Counted from the first letter of the stretch, positions 14,401 to 29,400 are shown. The stretch is DNA of 64,000 nucleotides from Branchiostoma floridae (GCF_000003815.2 NC_049996.1:7449332-7513331); one strand, 5' to 3'. Notes: a model not told the origin generated them from the letters alone. Program-made: numbers and translations.

Positions 14401-17400
14401 TTCCATCCAAGAGCTGCTGATCAGGAAGGACCCCAATGCTGCGGAGCAGCAGTGCTCTGGAGATGCTGGTGAAGAGGTAAGAGTCATCAAGATAAATTAT
14501 ATCAACAGAAACAAAAAGAGAAAATATCAAAAAGATAGAAGGAAAGAAGTGATGTAGGGACAGGTTAATAAAAAAGAATAGTCCCGCTGTCTTTTTGACG
14601 AGGAAATAGTGATGGGAAGACTCTTTTTCTTCTTCATCCCAAAATGGAACCTCATTTGGCTTAATGATTAAGATAAATTGGATCAACAGAAAGAAAGACA
14701 GAGAGAGAGAGAAATCGTAAAACTACTAAAAGACAGAAGGAAAGCAATGGTGGAGGGACAGACAAATAAAAATAGAATAGTCCCAACTGTCTTTTGAGGA
14801 GGAAAAAGTGATGGAAAGACTCTAGTCCCTCTTTTTCTTCTTCATCCCAAAATTGAACCTCCTTCAGCCTAGTAATCTGGCTCCTTTCCTGAAGTCTTAG
14901 TTCTGCTAGCCTAAGGTGCAATTGAAGATGTTTTTGTAGCTGAAAAAGAGAACAGTTTAACCCTTCTCTGTTCAGGTTCATAGCACAAGTTCACATTCCA
15001 GTGTTGACAGATCTGGTATAACATATCAGAATATATAGCCCTGTCCTCAAAAGCTGAGACAGCCACATCCTTGCTTTTTCTGCCTCCTGTGGTTTGTCGG
15101 CATCCTTACTCACAAAACCCAGCTATTAGTCTGGTACACCACAATGGGTTTAGGAATGTATCCAAAAAGGGAACAGTCTACCAAATAGCCATCTGACCTG
15201 ACCTGAAAACCCATGTTTTGTTTGTGTTGGGTTGGGCAGAATTCCTGGCCTGACTGGAGTTGTTCTAGAGTTGCCTGTGATGTCAGGATGGTGAAAGGTC
15301 CCCTCTTCACATGTTATTGCTGGGTAATGATCCACTCATGGGTAGATCAGTGCTAACTCTTCTGAATTCGCCACAAAGGATGGATTCGTCTGGATGAGTT
15401 CTTGAAGGAATTTTTGAAGAGCAGCATCTTTATATCTCTGTCCTTCCTACTGTAAATTCATTTATTTTTTACACTAAAGGGTTTTCAACTCTTAAACAAT
15501 TCTGTACAGTTGGTAGTAGCCATACAAAATATAATATTGATTTTGCTAAATAAAATTATTTTACTGTAAAATACCATAAAAAAACTACAGCAAGCATTTT
15601 AGGATTTACAGTATTTAACTTAGGAATTGTTGTCTACCCTTAAAAAAAAGACAGTTATAGGCTACACATAAACTTACCAGTCATAATAAAAGTAAGCTTT
15701 GATTTTCATATATCGGATTGATTTATTGATATGCATACATGGGATCAGTTTCGAACAACTTTCTTGTTATAGTCTTAGACATGTTTTTGCACACACAGTG
15801 TCCAAATAGGATCCAAGTTGAAGACAGATCATTAGAAGGTCATTTAGCATTAGCAACACAGTGGATGACACAACTTTATTTTCTTTCTTTGAAAGTCAAA
15901 CAAATACAGCAAACTCTGCAGGACATGGGTCACCATGTGTAACCTTGGTTGGGCTTAAAGAATCAAACAAAGTTGACAGTATGACTGTTAACATTGTAAT
16001 CAAACCACAGCCTTCTTACCCCTCCTATTTTCCTGTATTAGACAGTATATAACGTGATTTGACAGTTTTGGCACAACATTCCCATATTAATAGTATAAGT
16101 ACTGGGCCATATATACAATGTTTTGTTAATTAGAATCTTGATATTGTTCAACATTGAAGACAGTCAAGGCTGCAAGAGGGTCTGCATGCCTTATGAATGC
16201 AAACCCCTGAAAGCCATCAGAAAAGAGACAGTTTAAGGTTTCACATAAACTCACCAGTTTGGTAAAAGTAGAGTATCTTTTAGCTTTGATTTGCATACAT
16301 TGCAATGAGATTGTTCCCAACATCATTTGCAATAACAAGTTGATTTAATGTTGATTGCTAGCATAGCATTCTTCCCAAATTTACCAGTGTTTCCTACTCT
16401 TCTAAGTGCCAAATTTCCCCCATGCACACCCTTTTACAGCGCCACCCCTCCCATGACAATGTTCACACAGTGGCAACACAGTTGTCTGCAGTTACCTGTT
16501 ACCATTTCATATCCATAGCAAATTAGGAAATTATATCCAGGATCAGTATGCCCTGTGTTCACTTTAATGTAAAGAACACCACATCAGATATGTCATTGGT
16601 GGGAGTAGCTTGTATTCTTCTTATATTTATATCCCCTTATTTGCCTAAAGAGCTATAAAATGCGATGAATCTTCTCTGGTCCAATTTCTGCACCATTTCA
16701 TAGCTGTAACAAATGAGGAACGTGTGTCTGCCTTTATCAAAGCCAGGTTTGTGTTGTTTTGAAATCCGCTGTAAACATCATACGACTCCCCTGGCTCTGT
16801 CATCATTGAAGCAACCTACTTCAAGTTCAAAGAGGTCTTCTTTTTTATATCCTTACTTCATATGTTTAAGAATTTTATTATAATATGCTGTGTCGGTTGT
16901 ATTACATCATATGTACATGTAAGACATCCCTGTAGAACCAAAACCACACGTATTTCTAAGTTAGATGTTTTCAAAAGCATCCAAAAGAAAACCTGAGGAA
17001 GAACTGGACATATTATCAGAGCTATATGAGGGCTTTATTCAACTGTTATCAGTCTGATTCTGTTCTGAAATTGAGGTTAAGTCCACCATTTTCTATGGTT
17101 GTCTTTCCCTGCCATGGATGAGTCCTTCCAATCTCCACAATCTTCCAATCAAGTCCTTTTGGAATTACACCAAACAAAGTGTTCATTCACTTCTCCTCCT
17201 AGCAGGAGGGATGGCCTTGTTGTTGAGGGAGAACCTGACATGTTGGGTCAGACTGTCTGGGGTAATCTATTCATCATGCCTGCTAATAAAGGTTGGGAAT
17301 GTTCCGGGAAGGATTATTTAATGGATCAGCCATTTTCATGGTCAAATGCGATAATGGGCCGATTTTGGGGTAGACAGACCCTGCTGGTTTTCAGCTGTGT

Positions 17401-20400
17401 TCAGGAAATCTGTTTTTTTATGGACGTCAAAATGAATTACACAGAATGTCACCTTTGTAATGGCAACATTTTGTGAGACAATATTTTCTAAAAAGTGCTT
17501 CTTTATATACAATTCAATTGTTTGCTATTTTACAATGCAGACCTTTCAAACATACATTTTTTTGTAGGTTACAGCGCTTGAAGAACTGCAACCCAGTTGT
17601 TTCATGGTCTGATAGCTTTTAAGGAAAGGGTCACCTACATAAACATGTAACAAGCACTCTAATATAGATTGAAGGCTTGTTTATTTGTTGCCATGGTAAC
17701 TGACATTTTCCAGTCCAAAAATTGAAGCCAGAATTGGATAGATATATGGTATGGTCTCTAGATAGAAGAGAAATTGACGACCAGTGGACATTTTGTCTAG
17801 CAGTGCATTACTGTTGTTTATTTCATGCTGGCTTTCCTTAAACAACCTCTGGAGTACCTTGACTTTTGCTTCTGGTTCACGTGTAAGGTCAGACACTTGA
17901 ACTTGCCGTATAAACAGTAGTGGTGATCCAGTGTACGTTTATTTAGCCACTTCAAGAAGATGAGTGTGCACATGCACAGTCACACCTGTAGTGACCACCT
18001 GCTTGGTCATTGTGACCATTTTTTGGTGGTCCCCATAATATTTGGTTTATCAGAATTTATCCCTTGGGGTAGTTCTGATCTCAATAGTTCTGATGACTGG
18101 CTGCAAATACAGGTTTGTCTACTTCATCTTTTCGAGTCAGAGATAATTGACCACACCCAAACCTCCAGACATAATAGCCCCATGTATGTCTGACCTACAT
18201 ACAGCCTTGTCAGATAACCCCAAGTAACCTTTGTTATTTCCCTTGAAGAATCTCTAATTCACTGTCACTCAGAAAGTTCAAATCCTTGTATTGCCTGAAG
18301 GAACGACATTGTCAACTATACATTCGTGTACCCCATGGCCAAGACCTCCTAGTGTCACAGAAAAACCTGTATTTGCAGCCAGTCATCAGAACTATCCAAG
18401 GCTGTTTTCACACTTAGTTTTCTGGAACATTTTAGCCTAGTTTGAGGGTCTGTATGGTGAGGCACTGGTACCTGTTGCTCCAAGGGCTGACAATGCTTGA
18501 CGGTAAATTGAGTCACATTCCCATATAACCTTTTTTCCATCCCTAAAAAAAGCCCTATTATACATTATATCTGCTAGGGCCACTAGACCCAACATTTTGT
18601 ATATTGGGTGGAAACTGGGCTAAGAAAATGGTACTGTGCTCTTTGGAATAACCACAGGTACCCATAATCCCTGCGGAGGGGGTGGGGCTCTTCTTTTTAT
18701 CTCCTGTCCTCCCCTCACCTGGGGGGCATGATGGGAGTTTCTGATAATCCAGAAAATCCTTTTGATAGTAAATCCCCTTGAAATGAAGTTCCCAAATCAA
18801 ATCTGCAGGAAGTAAGTCCACAAAATGTAAGATTTATGTATAGGTTTACAGAAGCAGGTGTTTGATGTAGGAATTGTTGTACATCCTACGTGGTCCTCAC
18901 AGATTTGATAATAGATTGATTATGTCTTTTATGTATGGTAAACTACAAATGTACAACTTAGTACAAGTCTGGTAGTGTGAATACTTAATGAATACATGTC
19001 AGGCAGTGTCAACTTTTATTGATGTGTGGCTTGATCTAAACACTCCTGCCTCCTTAGGGACCGTACGGCGTTTAGTGAGGGGGGAGGGCCGGTCGCCAGG
19101 GGGGGGAGGGCCAAGCAAAAAAATATTTTGCCAGGGGGAGGGCCTAGCAAAATTTTTTTTACTTGGGGGGAGGGCCAAGCAAAAAAAAAATAGCTTGGTC
19201 TGCCAGCAAAATATGTCCCTTAAAATCCAAGAAACGGCGTTTCAGAGGGTCAAGATTTCAAAATTTTTCTAGACCTCTGCAAGGGATCGCCCGAGGTTGG
19301 CGCTCGGGACACAGTGAAAATGTGTAAGGGAGGGGACGGGGCTTATGCATGACGCCCTCGAAAACCTTCTTCACGTACAGAAATGTTATTAAACTCTAGA
19401 CTAGTCTGCCAGCAAAATTTACCCCTGTCTTATTGCCCTCAAAATGTAAGAAATGGCGTTTCAGAGCTCGAGGGTAAATATTTGCAAATTTCCCTGGATC
19501 CCTTTTGACGTGACCGGCCTCGCGCCTTTGATGACCGACATCGTGATAATGTGTCTTGGAAGTCAAGTTAGAATTGCTGAACTCCAACAATTTCCTCAAA
19601 CATTTATATGCAAATCTTCTTTGTAAACTGTCCTATAGTATTTCCAGGTCCGCCATCGCATCTGGTCTTTAAATGCAAACATCTTGATCCTAAAAACTCA
19701 GCATGGTCATAAGAAAACTCATATTTTTACCAATACGAAAAGCAGAGGGCATGTTTGTTGCAAAGCTCCGCTCTCTGAGAACACTGTCTTGGCCTAAATG
19801 GTGGCATTTCAGCACGCTAACTGCCTCAATTCAATGGAAATTGGTAAATGTCCACCCCTGAAATACCAGACTTTAACTGACCCTTACATAAAATGGTATA
19901 CTTTACCCAGTGGGGTGTAGGCGTCTCCAGTGATTTACTTTAACTACTGCTGAGGGCGAAGCCTTTCTCACCCCAGAATGTCTTGAAGGTCGTTTAGGGG
20001 TCAGTACTTTTGAATGATGGAAAGCAGACTTAATGTTTGATAGTCTGTCTGACTAGACAAGATGAGCCAAAAACCCAACAGTGGTGTTATGTTTATCTCC
20101 TGGTATTGAAGTTCTGCAAACTTTGACACTAAAAAACTGTAACAAAAATGCCCCTGCAGTTCCAGGGGGACTGCTGGGGGGACCAAACCTATGCCACTAT
20201 TCCTGACATCAAAAGCTACCAACTAAATAGTAGACTCATCAGGACAAAGGATATAGAAATTAGTGTTGGAGTATGCAAAATAACATGCATACTAGTGCAG
20301 TAAATTCATTTATTTTCTGGGTAGAACTGGAAAGGAGTTTTTGCTGTGCTTTAAGTTTCCACAATTCTGTAGTGCAGTAGCTGTATGGTGGAATGTCCCT

Positions 20401-23400
20401 ATTGAGGTAGCCTATTCTATCCATTGGCAGAAGGTGGTTTTCTTCATCAGCAGGGAAAAGGACAAAGATTCTAATCTGCTGCATCATCAGGAAATTTTGC
20501 CTCTCTAGAGTGCATATCCTAGTTGTAACATAGCCAAGTTTTTCCTCTTTTACATGACAGGACACAAGTCCAGTTTGTTGTTAACAGGACTCAGCTGACC
20601 TCACACATTGAAATGGGCTCCAGGTGAGGATGTCAGAATACAGATGAACAGACAGTATAAAGATTGTACAGGAATAACAGTCTAAAAGCCATAAGATGGG
20701 CTGAATATCATCATTGTCCTTAGCCTGATCAGTTAGCAGAGTACATAATGTATTTCTGTACAGTCATTGAGTAATACATTAACCCGACCCCCCCCCCCCC
20801 CCAAAAAAAATCATTGAAACCTGTTTCAGCCATCAAGTAAAAAAGCAGGAAATCTCACGGACAGTACTAGAAAGGATGAATGACTCTAACATGCCCTGAA
20901 TGACCTCTCCAGACCCACTGGTCAGTGGCTGAAGTGGATTTCCCAGAGTCCACTAGACTTCCCGTCAGGTGGTCTTGTTGCTGGGGTAGAGGAGGCCCTG
21001 AAAAGTTGATTCTGCATCAGTCATGAGTCAACGTACATGCTTTTATTGCGTTTCCATACAGTAATTTTAGTCAAGAATGTTATATAACATTCTTGTTTAA
21101 GTGTACAGAAGTTTTATAATTGTGTGTGTCTGTATGGTTGCTTGTGACGTTGTGTGTCCATAGTTATTGGAACTCAGTAGAGTGTCTAGTGTCTGTATGC
21201 TAATAATGTCAGGAACACTGATAGGAAGTTAGAAACAAAATATTAAGAGATTGTGTTGTGACTTGTTTTTGTTTTTTTAGACTTACTGGTATTATGAACT
21301 TTGTGATGTCATTACTATATTATAATTTTGTTAATTTTATGTATTGCTATCTTGTACTTTTCACCATCACCTACCGGTATCATGAGATCTAGAAGAAAAC
21401 TTTGCCAGAAAGCCCAAACCATTCCTTGACTAAAATTGAGACTAAATAAACAAAACTTGTATCCGTAAGGTAGTGTAGGTCATCTAAGTATATATACCCT
21501 AAATACCAGTTTGTGCTTTGCAATGACCTACAAGACACAGAAGGTATCACAGACACAGTGAAACATCTGGAACATCTTCATAACGATGATACCACTGCTA
21601 ACTTGCAAGCAATGTACATAAATGGATTTACTTCTGCTGTGTTTTTCAGGTAAAAAATTCAGTCACAGCTCTGGCGAATTTTGAATTTGGAAACGTTAAA
21701 CAGTTACGACAAAAGACAATTAAAAACAATTATGGCCAGAGACGTCAACTGAGTGACAGAGGCAGTGTAAAAGCTAGACTGTTGAAAAGAGAAATATGTG
21801 TGGTTACCCAGACCACCTGACCCATCCTGACCCTTGTCCATTGCTATTTGGGGCAGGGGATGGTCACTTGTCTGGAACAACTTTCATCCAGAAGTGTGGT
21901 CTGGATAGGGCCGAGGTTCTTGTGCATGTAGATGTTGACTGTGTTTCCTTAGCTGTAAGTTACTAAGTATGCATCCAAAGTATGCTCTGCTCCACTAGAA
22001 CAGAAACAACTGAGTTGCATAAGGAGTTGTTTTGGTTCAGGAGTTGTGGATGGACAAGATGCCATCGAAAAGCAGTTAGAACTTGAAGTTGGAAATTTTG
22101 TACTTGGAAGCTTGACCACTTGTACAAAACAGTGTACATTATAACAGAAGGAAAATAGAAGGTGTATTTAAAAAGTGTCTGAAGGGCACAACTTTCAAGC
22201 CAAAACAAGAAGCGAAAACCTCTAACTGCATAAAACATTGTGTCTGCAAGATCCTGCCTAGAAATTCGAATGGCCATCATCCCCAAATTCTAGTAGACAT
22301 GATAAAATAACAGTAACAGTTGAAGATCTGCTGGTTTTATGACCTTGGCCACAGAGTTCAAGACAGTTCCAAGGTCGTGCCCCAGGGTGTCTGTAATGGG
22401 AATTCCAACATGGTGGAACATTGACAGTGGCAAGAAGGTCAACTGGTCCATCCCTGCTTGATAGACAACCTGGGCGTGACCACAGGGAGTCAGTCTACTG
22501 TCACTTGGACAGGAACTTGGCCATCTCTGAATGTAGGGCATCTCTCATGCAATGTCTTCCTTCTCCCCCCCCCCTCAGAACATTAGGTACATATACATAT
22601 GTACCTTACTGAAGACAGTGTTTGTATGTTTGTTTGTCCTTGTGTGTGTTGCAGACTTTTCCACTGTCATTTGAATATTTCAGAGTGGCAGACTTTGAGA
22701 CAGAAATGGTGTAACTGGAGACCAGAAGTAAGGGAAGGCTGGTTTGGCCTTGGTCCAATGTTGGGGCTGCAGCCTAAGTCTCACAGGAAGGCTGGAAAAG
22801 GCACAGACAGAATTAACAAGATCAGCATAAGAAAAACATAAAACATCTCTGAATACTTGTTGATGTAGACCAGTAAAATTTAAAAGCTGAGGACAGACCA
22901 TGTGTTCCTCTCCTTTCTGCATTCCTCGTTCAATTTCCTTATACCTGGGTCAAGGAGAAGATCATGTCAACAATGGAGGCAGCCCTTCTGTTCCTTGTTA
23001 GAGACAGTTCAGCATAAGAAAAACAAGCCAAGCTACACCTACATGTCCCATAAACTAGAACATAGATGGTATAGACTGTCCAAGAACATTGCTCAAGAGA
23101 AACTTAGCGTATAAAACGGTGTAGTTTGAACCCATGCGAGAGTGTAAGTTGCCCTACTTTGGACTAGTTGGGTTAACTGTAAATCAACCTGTAGAAAGAA
23201 AATTTGTTTCTCTTCCTTAGAAAGGTACATGTATATTGTTGGTACAGTTCAAGCAACTTCATTGCACGGCCCATTTGCCAGTGAATTTCATGCAATTATC
23301 CGGCTGTTGCAATGATGCAGTTATCCAGCTGTACCGCACAAGTTTGGGATTTGGAGATTCTGTGCAGTTAACAGAAGTGTGCATTAACCCACTGTGCAAT

Positions 23401-26400
23401 TAACTGGCTTCTACTGTATTACAATTAAGGCTTTTTACAAGTGGCACAGAAAAGAAGATATGAGGATGTCCTTAACCTATGCAACAATAGTTACTTATTT
23501 TCACCGGAGTCAAGGAAAGAAATACGTATAGAGTCCCTTCCAAATGCACAACATTGGGGCCTGCTATGGATAGAACTCAGAACCTCTAGATTCTGACTAA
23601 GTCAACAGCCCTAACCACAAGTTCCTGCCTTTCTAAATGGGTCTATTTTCTACCCCTAAGTGTAAGTGACCTTGTGGTAAAACTTCAAAATCTTCTGTAA
23701 TGTCGCAGTAATAGGTTACTCAGCAAGAAACCATCAACACTCCTATTGCAGAAATTGCTTGGTTTGTAGAGGTTAGACCTCCGGTTAGATAAACAGGTTT
23801 TGTAGGTTCTCCTTTGGCACTGGGTCAAGTTTCTAGTTCCCAATACTTGCACTGCTGTTATCACTGTCAAAAAGAACCAGAGTTGGACCTATTCCTGTAT
23901 TTTTGCTTGTGAAGCTTTTAGTTTTAATGCCCGACTGTGCCTAACTTGGGCTGTGTAAAGTTTCAGCTCGCAAGACCATAAAATCTTTTATGTTCCAATT
24001 GCAGAAACTTAGTACTGTTAGCTTAATGGTATGCTAGCAGTATCTTGCATACAATGTACATCCTCTCCGCTTTTGAAGCAAATAATGCCCAAACAATGTG
24101 TTGCTTTCTACTGTTACCGATTTACAAGCTACAAATCGGAATATATTATACACCTTTCTCACGCGGCGGCCATGATAGATCGAAGAAGAGGTCAATGAGG
24201 CAAACAGACAAAACTTATTTCTAAAATCAGGTCCCATTTAGTTTTCCCCCAAACCACACAAATTTTCATCATATAAGATAGAATAATAAATACTACAAGA
24301 AGTGTTATGCACCGAAAGATGTAGCAATTTATAGTAGTGTAGACTGACCCCATAGTCCCTTAAGAGATGCAAAATAACAACATAATAATGCAAATTTTTA
24401 ACGAATTTGCAGCCATTCACTTATTGGTCGATTTCCTGATTGGCAGGCTACCATTGGTCGAACTGCTAATTATGATGGACAGCCTTTTGTTTGCCACATT
24501 GAACTCGTTTTCGATCTATCATGGCCGCCGCGTGAGAAAGTTGTATAGTCAGGGTCTCATGATGATTGCATATGAATTATGATAGTCTTGCATATGTCAC
24601 ACAAGCTTCAGCTGTCTTTGATCCTTATCACTGATTGGTTCTACCACAGTCTACTAGAAAATCATACGAAAACAGAACAATGACCTAATATAATGACAAA
24701 TTTGACCCTGCTGTAAGAATCCAGCAAAGCCCAGTCTTTGCCCAAGTTAATGACGTTTAATCCTCTACCTTACCTACTACCATTGACTACATACACACCA
24801 TCCTTCAAATCCAAGTGGTTTCCCATCTGTTTCTATTGAGCTCGCTTTAGACATCTGGGTGGCAAAGCTTTTGACTTCTCCTTTATGTGATTGAACCTGT
24901 CTCGTTACTGCTTGCCCCTGTAAACCTTTCCATCATCGCCCACTTTTGGTCTTAAAGTAGACCAGTGTCTTCAAACACTGGAGGATTTCTTAACCATACC
25001 AACATCTGAAGAACTCGTTTCACATGTACATTATTGAACAATCTTAACTAGATTGGTATTATGTCCTTGTTCAGCTTTGTTTGTGTCCTTAAAAATTTAC
25101 CTATTTCTTATAGTTGTACTCATCATACGTAGGCCAAATTTAAACATTAAAGCAATTGAATTTTATGGATGTGCATGCAAAGATCTTTGCCTGATTTAAA
25201 AAAAAAGGAAATTTTGCAATAAAAATAACATATGTCATGCCATGAGTACATATTACGTAAAAGTGAAATGTTTTGAAAATTTAGCCATCCCCCATCTTGT
25301 CCATTTTTTTCAGTCTCATTACATTGTAGATATGGAGTCTGCAGTTTATTGTCACTACATCTATATTATAGCTACACGTCTGATGTGATGTGATATTTGC
25401 AGCAAAGTTGTTGTGTCTAACTGAGACTTTGTTGTTATGTCTAACTGAAACTTTGTTGTTATGTCTAACTGAGACTTTGTTGTTGTGTGTAACTGAGACT
25501 TTGTTGTTGTTGTGTCCAGGGTACTGTGTCAGGCAGTGGAGATGGAGGGGAGGAGGGGACCATCATCACCATCCCTGGTACTGTCATCCCTGGCAGACCA
25601 AATACTCCTCTTGCCACTCAAGAAACACCCGTAAGTAGTCTTCATACTAACAGGAAAGTTCAGGACTGTTGGATGTACTGTATGGATCAGGAAATCTGTT
25701 TCTATCATGAACGGTGATGAGGGGGGATATGGACTCAGTCATGTTTAGGAATGTATTCTTCACACTGCAGCAGCGACACCTAGCTGCAGTACAAAGATGA
25801 ACCAGTCAGTATTGCCCTTAGAATGTTGACAGATTGTCACAAAAACATTGACAAGGTATAAACTCATTGGTGGTGTAGAAAGAACCTTGTCGTCCAGTGA
25901 TCTACTAACCAAATGAAACTATTCGTAGATAGTTGAATGTTGATATTAATGATAGCTGAGATGCATTTCAGCACAATGAATTAAACTTGCTGACTTTTCA
26001 ACTGTAATTTTGACAATGATCCTTTTACTGTAGAGGAGTGAAAAATTTGTGAATTTTCCTTTGTTATTGTGTGAAATACATCTAGTAGGCTTCATGCCAA
26101 ATATTCATTCTCATATTTCCAGTTGATATTTGTCCCTATTCTTCTGTGTTTGTTCTTTGTCATTATTTATGATTGACATCTTTTATCACCCTCCACAACA
26201 CCATATTTAGCTTGGATGAAGAATCTATATCCATCCATAAAGACTGGGTGTTATTCTTAGTATTTTACAATGTTTATTTGGCTTAGTGGTCATATACTAT
26301 ACAGTGTCGCCATCAGAACAAAGTTGTTCTAAATGTCCAGGCCTAAGTTACTTTATGTTTACAGCAGAAAGAAAAATGATCTCTTTGAGCTTCTTATATT

Positions 26401-29400
26401 CACTATACTATAACTTTAAAGAATGTGTAATTGATATGTAAATGATGTTGAAATAAGGTATAAATATACCACTTTCATTTGGTTACTGATCATGAAGATT
26501 GCATCATATTGCACATGCCCACTTCAAACTGTGATCTAGCTAATTGTAAAAAAAGATTCACATTGTTTTCTTTATTTGCCCTTTGTTTAGGTTGATGGCC
26601 CAGATGTGAACGAACCGTACCCAGACACCAGCAACATGGAGCGCCACGATGGCGACACGACCGGTTGGCCGGAGCTGCCCGAGGGTGGTGCGAACACGGG
26701 ACTGGCCGGGCTGCCTGGTTTACCCGGTGTGCCGGGACCAAAGGGAGACACCGGTCCTCAGGGTCCGCCTGGGCCAAGGGGAGAGAAGGGAGAACCGGGA
26801 GATACCACTTTGGTCGAGGGGCCGATAGGTGAGGGACTGACTTGGTTTCATGTAGCAAAGATCCAACTCTCAATGTCTTGAGAGAATATTCTAAAATTGA
26901 CAGACTCCGAGCAGGATGTCAACTACCACTAGAATCTTTGTCCTTAGAGACTTCATTGCAATTCCTACTGGTAAAAAGAGTCAATGTGCCATCCCTAACC
27001 TGCATATCATAATATCTCCCTGTATGCAGGTATACCAGGTGATCCTGGCCTTCCAGGTTTACCTGGACCTAAGGGTGACACCGGACCTGTGGGCCCACCT
27101 GGTGAGAGGGGATTGCAGGTGAGATTCAGACACTGTGTACCTTATTACTATCACAAGTCTTGTGAATTGCAGCAGCCTTTAGTATCAGCTTTTGTGTACA
27201 AGAGTAGGGTTATCAAAATAAGCTAATTCATTGTTTAAACTGAGCATGCGCAACAAGATATAAAGTTGTGGGTAATAATTCAAATTAAAGGCAGTTAGAA
27301 TCTGGTGTGTTTTGCATATTTTTCTACGGTTTTCACCTTTGACATGTCTAATATACATTTCTTGCTAGCTGTGTATGGGCGGTTTAAACAGGCTTATGAT
27401 CTATCCAAAACCCATCGTCTCTTTAGACGGACGGAGGCCAATGATGATGATCTGTATTGTATCTTTGTGTACTGATTGCTGGTATACCGGTACATCATAA
27501 TGGTCCAGTAACATACCAGCTTGAACAGGAATGGAGTTATGTTTTTCTGAATGGTTGAAAATGATGTTTCAAATTGTTTGTTTGTTGTGTCAGGGTGAGA
27601 GAGGAGAAGCAGGACTGAAGGGTGACCCAGGAGTGGGGCTAACCGGCCCGCCCGGGCCACCAGGACCCCCAGGAGTTGTCACTGTTGGAGATACTGTAAG
27701 TTTCCTACTATAGCCAACGTCATTAGAAACCTCCATCCTAAGGCAAAATGTCTAGGTACATTTTATAATGCTTCTAGAAAGAGGCTTTTCTAAACAAAGT
27801 GATGGTCAAATACATGTAGATACTGTAACCAGACTTGTTGTAGTGGAGAACAAAACACTGCTTATTACCATAGATTTGCATATCATATGATTCAACTGAC
27901 ATCAGCAATTAAAACAAAGAGTTAAACATGCTTTAGTTGAGGGAAATTAATTTTAACTGATATATTGTTTTCAGTCAAGTAGCAGTACAGTATAATAAAA
28001 CATGACTTTTATATACCCTTGCTAAGTTCTAAAATTAAACTATGCATAAATGCATATATATGCTGCATATTTTTAATTTTTACATTTTTTTAGCTTGGTC
28101 TGGGATTAAGCTTTTTATTTTTTCTGTCACATTTTCATGATTTTTTATTTTCATTTTCACATCCCATTTCCACCCTGCAACATTTTTTTGTGCATGATCA
28201 TTGTGCTGTCTATACCCCCCTCCCACTGCACCCCCTCCCACCTTGCACCCCCCTCCCCACCTCACACCACCCACCATATATGCACAGGATCAGGTGATCT
28301 CTGGAACCCCAGGGTCTAAGGTGAGCAACAGAAAGCAGAACATCACACAACACAGAAACATGCCTAACATTTCACTGATACAAGGCTTCGAACCTCCTTT
28401 CCATATTTCTTTTTTAAACTACTGTCACAGAGTTTTTTTGATGGCCAAATCTACATGAACAAGGTGTTTCACATCCCTTGTTGTGTTTTTGATCAAATCG
28501 CTCATTTTTTTTAATGCATCAACTATATAAATGTGTAATTCCTTACTTTGACAACCAACATGAACAGAATTGAGAAATAATTCAGTAAAGGATAAAATGA
28601 CAATAATGTGTCACTGGTATTAAAATGCATCAAGGCTGTGCCTTTAAAAATCTGTACATCACAAGAGGTTAAACACTATTGCTAACTGACTAATGATGTG
28701 CAATACCTATACAAACAAACTAATCTGACTGATCAATATTTAGAAAATGAGTCCTCTGATAACCAGGAACCTTAAGTTAATAATTGTAACTTTAAATGTC
28801 TCTAACAGTTATGTGCTTTCTGTGGGTTGTTTGCATCTATATCTACCTGATTGTGAATTTCAAATCATATTCCTGCTTTGAAACTTGCTCTATTACCACT
28901 AAGTGATTCTCTTTCGATTTCACCTTTTGTGATGATCATTGTGGTGCAGTACTGCCTCCTAGAGAATATTGCATGAACTGCATGTGCGTTTGTTTTACAG
29001 GGAGAGGCTGGAGCACCTGGCCTGCCGGTAATTACAGCATCTTGTTTCGAACTTTGTTTTTAATTGCAATAGATCTAGGTTTGGGGAGATGATAAATTCT
29101 GTTGATGACGGCTGTATAAATTCCTATGGCATATTTTATAGTTAAAATATAATCTTGTGTGAGACATTGTGTTTTGCATGCTAAAATGTACAAAAGACGT
29201 AATGGAAATTTTTTTCAACATGAAACATGAATTGTAAATGACTTACATTGGTATTTGTATGACAGCTTTTGTATTGATACTTACTTACTTTGTATTGACA
29301 ATGTGTTATTTTGGTTTGGCTCGCTCTATAACCATATTCTGCTTGTGGATGCTTGCACTGCATGTAGGGTCTACCTGGGCCTGCTGGCATCACAGGAGCA

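Larger units (their letters stand above)
14477..25519 (+). other. COL15A1/COL18A1: Intron 2 of the multiplexin gene
   Basis: 11,043 bases, the largest intron here. It contains a local duplication next to the donor, several MITEs, a G-rich minisatellite, a 33-bp perfect inverted repeat, a C15-A8 tract, a SINE-like repeat and a 24-bp tandem repeat next to the acceptor. No further exon is supported. Confidence 0.75.

Noticed and set aside
25390-25638. Leucine-rich LCLTETLL repeat peptide upstream of exon 3
   Set aside because: The 24-bp tandem repeat happens to be a multiple of three. The real exon starts at 25520 in another frame, giving [10 protein letters not shown].
28137-28319. Proline-rich peptide upstream of exon 7
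   Set aside because: It translates the C-rich splice-acceptor tract, not an exon.
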